Assembly: GCA_942491735.1 (NCBI GenBank)
Contig: CALOCN010000014.1
Location: 1,054,001 to 1,118,000 of the forward strand
From: CALOCN01 sp942491735
GTDB lineage: Bacteria; Eisenbacteria; RBG-16-71-46; JABDJR01
DNA length: 64,000 nt
Direction of reading: 5' to 3'
In this document: one piece after another, positions 59,755 to 64,000 of the stretch
How positions within the stretch are numbered: the first letter of the stretch is position 1
How the letters are laid out: the number at the start of each line of letters is the position of its first letter
The notes under the pieces: generated by a model
What the model saw: only the letters and a program-made list of their open reading frames with translations
The model's database searches: none
What the model was told of the DNA's origin: nothing
Position numbers and translations under genes: made by a program

Positions 59755-60777
59755 TCAGGGGACGAGGACCACCTTGCCCAGGTTCTTGCGGTCCTGGAGG
59801 TAGTGGTGTGCGGCGGCTGCCTGCTCCAATGGGAACGTCCGGGCGATGACCGGCTTGAAGGAGCCCTCGGTGTATCCGGCAAGAATGTCGGTCATCCAGG
59901 AGGAGACGCGGTCCCCCTCGTCCCACAGGCGCCCGAGGTTGACCCCGAAGGCGCCCTTGTTGCCGTTCATGAGCGCCGCCGGGTTGAACCGGAACCAGGG
60001 GAGGGTCAGCGCCATGCGGAGGTAGCCCAGCCAGGCGCGCCGCTTGCCCGTAACCGCCGATGAGATGCCGAACATGCCCAACCGTCCCGACGGAGCCAGG
60101 GTTCGAAAGCTCCTCGCGAAGGAACTTCCCCCCAGGCTGTCCAGGACGAGCTCGACCCCGCGTCCCCCGGTCAGCTCGCGCACCCGTTGCTCGAAGTCCT
60201 CGGTGCGGTAGTCGATGCAGTGGGCCACGCCCATCTCCCGCAGGGCGTCGTGTTTCCCGGCCGATGCGGTGCCCAGGATGGTGGCGCCGATACGACCGGC
60301 GATCTGGATTGCCGCGATGCCGACCCCGCCGCCGGCCCCATGGACCAGCACCGTCTCGTGCGCCTTGAGACCTCCCATGACCACCAGGGACTGCCAGGCG
60401 GTGAGATAGTTGACCGGCATGGCCGCTCCCTCGGTCGCACTCATTCCGGAGGGCCGGGGGTAGACCTGGATTTGCGGAAGGCAGATCGATGTGGTGTATC
60501 CGCCGAACCGGCTCAGCCCCAGCACCGGGGCTCCCAGGTGGTCGCGCGACACCCCGTCGCCGACCGCATCCACCGTGCCGGCCACTTCGTATCCCGGCAC
60601 CACCGGCATGCGGGGGAGGTCGGCGTAGATCCCCAGACGCGCGACCACGTCGGCGAAGTTCACCCCGGCCGCTTCCACCTTCAGGCGGAGCTCACCCGGG
60701 CCGGGTTCGGGATCGGGAGCCTCCCGCACGGACAGCACCTCCGGGGCGCCGGCGCGGGGAATCCAGACCTGCCGCAT
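59755..60777 (-). CDS. Zinc-independent quinone oxidoreductase-like MDR enzyme
   Basis: 340 residues from ATG 60777. An N-terminal GroES-like domain (AGVNFADVVARLGIYADLPR, PGYEVAGTVDAVGDGV) is followed by a Rossmann domain with VLVHGAGGGVGIAAIQIAG. The zinc-ligand cysteines of alcohol dehydrogenases are absent. Ends with AAAHHYLQDRKNLGKVVLVP. It should reduce quinones or enones with NADPH. It starts 1 base after the lipid desaturase stop, so the two share a transcript. Confidence 0.9.
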   Translation of the reverse strand: MRQVWIPRAGAPEVLSVREAPDPEPGPGELRLKVEAAGVNFADVVARLGIYADLPRMPVVPGYEVAGTVDAVGDGVSRDHLGAPVLGLSRFGGYTTSICLPQIQVYPRPSGMSATEGAAMPVNYLTAWQSLVVMGGLKAHETVLVHGAGGGVGIAAIQIAGRIGATILGTASAGKHDALREMGVAHCIDYRTEDFEQRVRELTGGRGVELVLDSLGGSSFARSFRTLAPSGRLGMFGISSAVTGKRRAWLGYLRMALTLPWFRFNPAALMNGNKGAFGVNLGRLWDEGDRVSSWMTDILAGYTEGSFKPVIARTFPLEQAAAAHHYLQDRKNLGKVVLVP

Positions 60778-60778
60778 C

Positions 60779-61810
60779 TCAGACGGGGGCGGTCCCGGTC
60801 TCCTTGGGGCGCCGGGCGTTGATCGTCCCGTCGCGCGCGACCCGGCTGTGCAGGGTGATGTTGCGGTCGAACAGGAACCGGAGCCAGAGCCGCGTCCAGG
60901 ACGAGTAGCTGTGGAGTTGGCCGTAGACCTCGGGCACGAGCCGGCGCAACCGGGGCAGGCGATTCCAGGCCACGAACGGGAAGTCGTGGTGCTCGTTGTG
61001 GTGTCCCACGTTGAGCGCCACCGTGTTGAGCTTCCCGTAGTAGCTGCCGGTTTCCTGGAGGTCGTCGAAGGTCGTGTAGTGCTCCTGGATCCATCGCGCA
61101 CCCACCGGGTGGGGGCCGATGCTGAACACGACGCTCAGGGTGAGGTAGAGCAACGCGCCCGGTCCCATGAGGAAGAAGACGAGGGCGTTGGTTCCCAGGA
61201 TGGTCACGGTGTTGAAGAGGATCCACGGGGTGAGCAGCGAGGTCCTGCTGTGTCGCGACAGTCGGTTGATGCGAAGTCCCTGGAACAACCAGAAGAAGCA
61301 CTGCCACATGAGTTTTCCGAACCAGGTGTTTCCGATCAGTTTCGCTTCCCATTCGGAAGGCATGTCCATGTCCTGGGTGTGGTCCCCCTGGAATCGATGA
61401 TGACGCAGGTGACACACACGGAAGGTCTCGCTGGAGGGAATGACGATGGGGATGTTGGCCACCATGCCCAGCAGCCGGTTTCCCGCCTTGCCCTTCACGA
61501 TGAGGTCGTGGGTGCATTCGTGGATGAGGACCCACAAGGTGTGGTTGGCGAAGGCGCCCACGAACCAGGACACCAGGAGAATCTGCCACCAGGGCGCCGA
61601 TCGGAGCACCCAGGCCAAACCGAGCTGGAGACCCACCACGGCGAAGACGAGGATCGCGCTGCGCGGTTCACGCCCGAACAACTCGCGCACCTCGGGGTGT
61701 TCCTTGAGAATGCGCCGACCACGATCCCGATGGGGTTCGGGGTAGTCGACCTCGAAGAACCCGCTTTCGGTGTTCGATGGTTTCTGCGGAACGGTTTCGG
61801 CGACGGACAC
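60779..61810 (-). CDS. Membrane fatty-acid/sphingolipid desaturase (DEGS-like)
   Basis: 343 residues from GTG 61810, with GGAG 5 bases upstream; the longer in-frame extension has poor coding character. The N-terminus FFEVDYPEPHRDRGRRILKE matches the DEGS lipid-desaturase N-terminal domain. Three histidine boxes for the di-iron site are present: HECTHD, HLRHHRF and HNEHHDFP. Several membrane helices lie between them. In eukaryotes DEGS1 makes the delta-4 double bond of ceramide. A bacterial homologue suggests desaturation of a long-chain lipid, possibly a sphingolipid; this is inferred. Confidence 0.82.
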   Translation of the reverse strand: MSVAETVPQKPSNTESGFFEVDYPEPHRDRGRRILKEHPEVRELFGREPRSAILVFAVVGLQLGLAWVLRSAPWWQILLVSWFVGAFANHTLWVLIHECTHDLIVKGKAGNRLLGMVANIPIVIPSSETFRVCHLRHHRFQGDHTQDMDMPSEWEAKLIGNTWFGKLMWQCFFWLFQGLRINRLSRHSRTSLLTPWILFNTVTILGTNALVFFLMGPGALLYLTLSVVFSIGPHPVGARWIQEHYTTFDDLQETGSYYGKLNTVALNVGHHNEHHDFPFVAWNRLPRLRRLVPEVYGQLHSYSSWTRLWLRFLFDRNITLHSRVARDGTINARRPKETGTAPV

Positions 61811-61998
61811 AGCGGCTCCATGGGCTGAGGTGTTTCCGGACCCCGACCACCGGGTTCCAGCCCGAAAGTGTACCCCGGAAGCCCATTTCCCGCAGCAGTT
61901 TCGCGAAAGCGATGCCCGGGTGGGACCCCCGGCGGGATATAATCGAGGGGTCGTTCTCCCCACCACGACGACCGCTGCAATTGCGGCACGGGTTCACC
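61811..61998. other. Divergent promoter region, desaturase and metzincin genes
   Basis: 188 bases hold both promoters. The half nearest the metzincin gene is relatively AT-richer, but I see no convincing -35/-10 pair or long palindrome. Confidence 0.35.
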
Positions 61999-64000
61999 AT
62001 GATGCCACTGCAACGCCTCGTCACGCGAGCCGCCCTGGGCAGCCTCCTGCTGGGTCTGGCCGGTCCCGCGTACGCCGGTGGCCCGCTCAACCTCTTTGAT
62101 CCCGCCACGGAAACGCCGTTCGCCTACCCTCCGGGTACGGTTTCGGTGCGGACCGACCTCGGATCGCTGGGACCGCTGACCCAAGCCGAGACCGATTCCC
62201 TGGTCCGATTCGCCTTTGCCCAGTGGACCGGGGTCCCCACGTCCTACTTCGCCGGTGAGGTCACCGGAGAGATCGAACTGGGCGGCATTCCCACCGACAT
62301 CACGCTGGCCAACGTGGACTCGCTGATCGGCCCCTACAACGGGGGAGGGATTCATGTTATCTACGATCACGATGGATCCATCCTCCAGGGTTTCTTCGGG
62401 GCCCCGCCGGGAGTGGCCGGGGTGGCCACTCCCGAGTACTCGGGAACCGGGGTACGGGATCTGCTGGAGAGTTGGGCCGTGTTCAACGGGAATCTGGTGG
62501 ACCCCGCCGACCTTGCCCCCATCCCCGGGTCCGCGTTTGCCGGTGTGATCACCCACGAGTTGGGCCACGCCATCAACCTCGCCCACGCCCAGACCAACGG
62601 GGCGATCGTGTTCTTCGGCGATGCCCTGGGGCCCTCGGGTTGTGCCGGCCTCGGTGGGCTCCCTACCGTGAACGACGTCGAGACCATGTACCCCTTCATC
62701 GACCCTTCGCCGCTGGGTACGGGGATCGCCCAGTCGACGGTGGATCTGCGGGAAGACATCGTGTCGATTTCCGATCTGTACCCCACCGCGGGATGGCCGG
62801 GAACCCATGGGACCCTGACCGGTGTCATCCGGATGCCGGACGCAACCGAGGTGACCGGGGTGAACATCATCGCCCGGAACGTCGCGGATCCGGTGGGGGA
62901 TGCGGTCTCCACCCTGTCCGGAGACCTCACCCAGGGTGTGCTCGGGCCGGACGGCGCCTACACCCTCAACGGGTTGACTCCCGGTGCTTCCTACGTGGTG
63001 TATGTGGACCGCATCGACAACGGCGGTTTCAGCACCCCCGTCGCCTCCGTGGACTACTTCGAGGAGTACTGGAACGGGGCCGGCGAGAGCGGCGACCTGT
63101 CCACCGACTCGGCCTGTGTGTCGGTACCGGTGGTCCCGGTGGCGGGGGTGCCGGTGGTCGCGGACTTCGTGCTCAATGTGGACCCCAACGCGCTTTCCCT
63201 TGGTGACGATGCGGCCATGCGGATCCCCCTTCCCTTCGTTTTTCCGTTCTGCGGGGGTCTCTACGACTCGGTGTGGGTGAGCTCGAACGGTTGTCTCACC
63301 TTTGGTGCGGGGGACGCGGCCTTCCTCATCTCCACCGCGGATCTCATGGCGGGGCCTCCCCGTATTGCCGCGCTGTGGAGCGATCTGACTCCGGATCTCG
63401 GGGGCTCGATCACCGCCGGCGCAGTGGGTTCCGACTTCGTGGTCGCCTACACCGGTGTTCCCGAGTTCCTGTTCGGCGGCGCCAACACCTTCTCCATCAC
63501 CCTGCGTCCGGACGGGACCCATCGCGTCGACTACGGGTCACTCACCTCCCAGGGCGCCCTGTTCGGGGCCCTCGCGGGTCGCAGCCCCGGCGGCGGCGCG
63601 GTGGACCCGGGGAGTACCGACCTCGGCGCCGCGGTCCAGCCGCTGGGGATGGTTCAGGAAACGGTGTACGAGCACTTCCTGTTCGGGCCGGATCTGGGCA
63701 ACAGTCAGCTGGAGTTCGCGGCCTGCGGTGATGTCACGGCGGTACGCCCCGGCCCCGCGGGGTTCCACAACCTGGCCAGCTCTCCCAATCCCTTCCGCGC
63801 CCGCACCGGGGTGACCTTCACCCTCGCCCAACGCGAACGGGCCACGGTGAGCGTGTTCGACGTGAGGGGAAGGCGCATCGAGGTCCTGGTCGACACCTGG
63901 CTGGACGCGGGGGACCACGCGGTGCAGTGGAGCGGATCCTCGGTCGATGGAGGCGGAGCCGCCCCGGGGCTCTACCTGCTCGTTCTCGAGACGCCATCGC
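61999..64000 (+). CDS. Secreted metzincin-like protease with FlgD-Ig/T9SS-type C-terminus (partial)
   Basis: 667 codons with no stop before the right edge; ATG 61999 or 62002. A signal peptide (ALGSLLLGLAGPAYA) is followed by a matrixin-like domain with H186ELGH190AINLAH196 (Asn in place of the usual Gly in HExxHxxGxxH) and a Met-turn-like VETMYPF. A carboxypeptidase-regulatory-like unit follows at ~273-340. The region ~400-560 (PLPFVFPFCGGLYDSVWVSS) is nidogen-like beta structure. The C-terminus is a FlgD-Ig domain (SPNPFRARTGVTFTLAQRER, VSVFDVRGRRIEVLVDT). Confidence 0.85.
   Translation, partial: MMPLQRLVTRAALGSLLLGLAGPAYAGGPLNLFDPATETPFAYPPGTVSVRTDLGSLGPLTQAETDSLVRFAFAQWTGVPTSYFAGEVTGEIELGGIPTDITLANVDSLIGPYNGGGIHVIYDHDGSILQGFFGAPPGVAGVATPEYSGTGVRDLLESWAVFNGNLVDPADLAPIPGSAFAGVITHELGHAINLAHAQTNGAIVFFGDALGPSGCAGLGGLPTVNDVETMYPFIDPSPLGTGIAQSTVDLREDIVSISDLYPTAGWPGTHGTLTGVIRMPDATEVTGVNIIARNVADPVGDAVSTLSGDLTQGVLGPDGAYTLNGLTPGASYVVYVDRIDNGGFSTPVASVDYFEEYWNGAGESGDLSTDSACVSVPVVPVAGVPVVADFVLNVDPNALSLGDDAAMRIPLPFVFPFCGGLYDSVWVSSNGCLTFGAGDAAFLISTADLMAGPPRIAALWSDLTPDLGGSITAGAVGSDFVVAYTGVPEFLFGGANTFSITLRPDGTHRVDYGSLTSQGALFGALAGRSPGGGAVDPGSTDLGAAVQPLGMVQETVYEHFLFGPDLGNSQLEFAACGDVTAVRPGPAGFHNLASSPNPFRARTGVTFTLAQRERATVSVFDVRGRRIEVLVDTWLDAGDHAVQWSGSSVDGGGAAPGLYLLVLETPS

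Noticed and set aside
60778..61101. Extended quinone oxidoreductase N-terminus
   Set aside because: It is an out-of-frame reading of the desaturase; ATG 60777 begins the expected MDR N-terminus one base after the desaturase stop.
1..64000. tRNA or rRNA genes
   Set aside because: No intergenic stretch shows a cloverleaf-like set of stems with a T-loop GTTCRANNC, or conserved rRNA segments; most gaps are under 200 bases.

Overview
The window is GC-rich bacterial chromosome. No rRNA, tRNA, CRISPR array, complete insertion sequence or replication origin was recognised. Three things point to a Gram-negative of the FCB group or a related uncultured phylum (Eisenbacteria-, Krumholzibacteria- or Latescibacteria-like). 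Secreted proteins end in FlgD-Ig/T9SS-type C-terminal domains, there are three large Hanks-type Ser/Thr kinases (one paired with an ECF sigma factor), and there are many lipoproteins and outer-membrane-type proteins. The phylum assignment is inference; no marker gene is present.

Layout. 1-1416: a divergent metal-resistance pair, a cysteine-rich lipoprotein RND adaptor (cut by the left edge) and an ArsR regulator. 1491-5877: a decaying defence/toxin-antitoxin island, all on the minus strand: AbiEi with a wrecked AbiEii, remnants of further AbiEii and Fic 3' ends, an intact HigB-HigA-type pair, an intact class II Fic enzyme and an orphan XRE antitoxin. 5959-12805: secreted hydrolases (M61-like peptidase, PDZ-S41 peptidase with a divergent PadR regulator and a clear palindromic operator, arylsulfatase) and a small secreted protein. 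12877-16300: a lipoprotein and a DUF2092 / DUF6515-like / MetA-type outer-membrane operon. 16473-24777: a CASTOR/POLLUX-like channel converging on a seven-gene minus-strand cluster, in which two paralogous beta-propeller-like proteins bracket two unknown proteins, followed by three small membrane proteins (DUF1622, unknown, DUF202).

24945-30032: two Ser/Thr kinases, a frameshifted membrane protein and a short XRE regulator. 30237-31283: an unknown soluble protein. 31288-36005: an inorganic-carbon/osmotic module, with DUF4404 and a SulP transporter on one strand, and beta-carbonic anhydrase, an MscS channel and a DUF6116-like protein translationally coupled on the other. 36049-40239: a CTERM-like surface protein and a LolD/MacB-type ABC transporter pair. 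40422-49880: one giant secreted multidomain protein of 3152 residues with its own terminator. 49984-53349: an ECF sigma factor and TPR kinase pair. 53362-61810: a minus-strand series of lipid/envelope enzymes (GT-C glycosyltransferase, PlsC, methyltransferase, M28 peptidase with a wHTH regulator and GNAT, quinone oxidoreductase, DEGS-type lipid desaturase). 61999-64000: a secreted metzincin-like protease cut by the right edge.

Signals most worth following are the paired-propeller operon (19684-24777), the toxin graveyard (1491-5877), the carbonic anhydrase-MscS-SulP module, and the repeated CxxC/CxxH knuckles in the first adaptor. Coding density is high, tandem genes often overlap by 4 bases (ATGA, TTGA, GTGA), and several genes use GTG or TTG starts.
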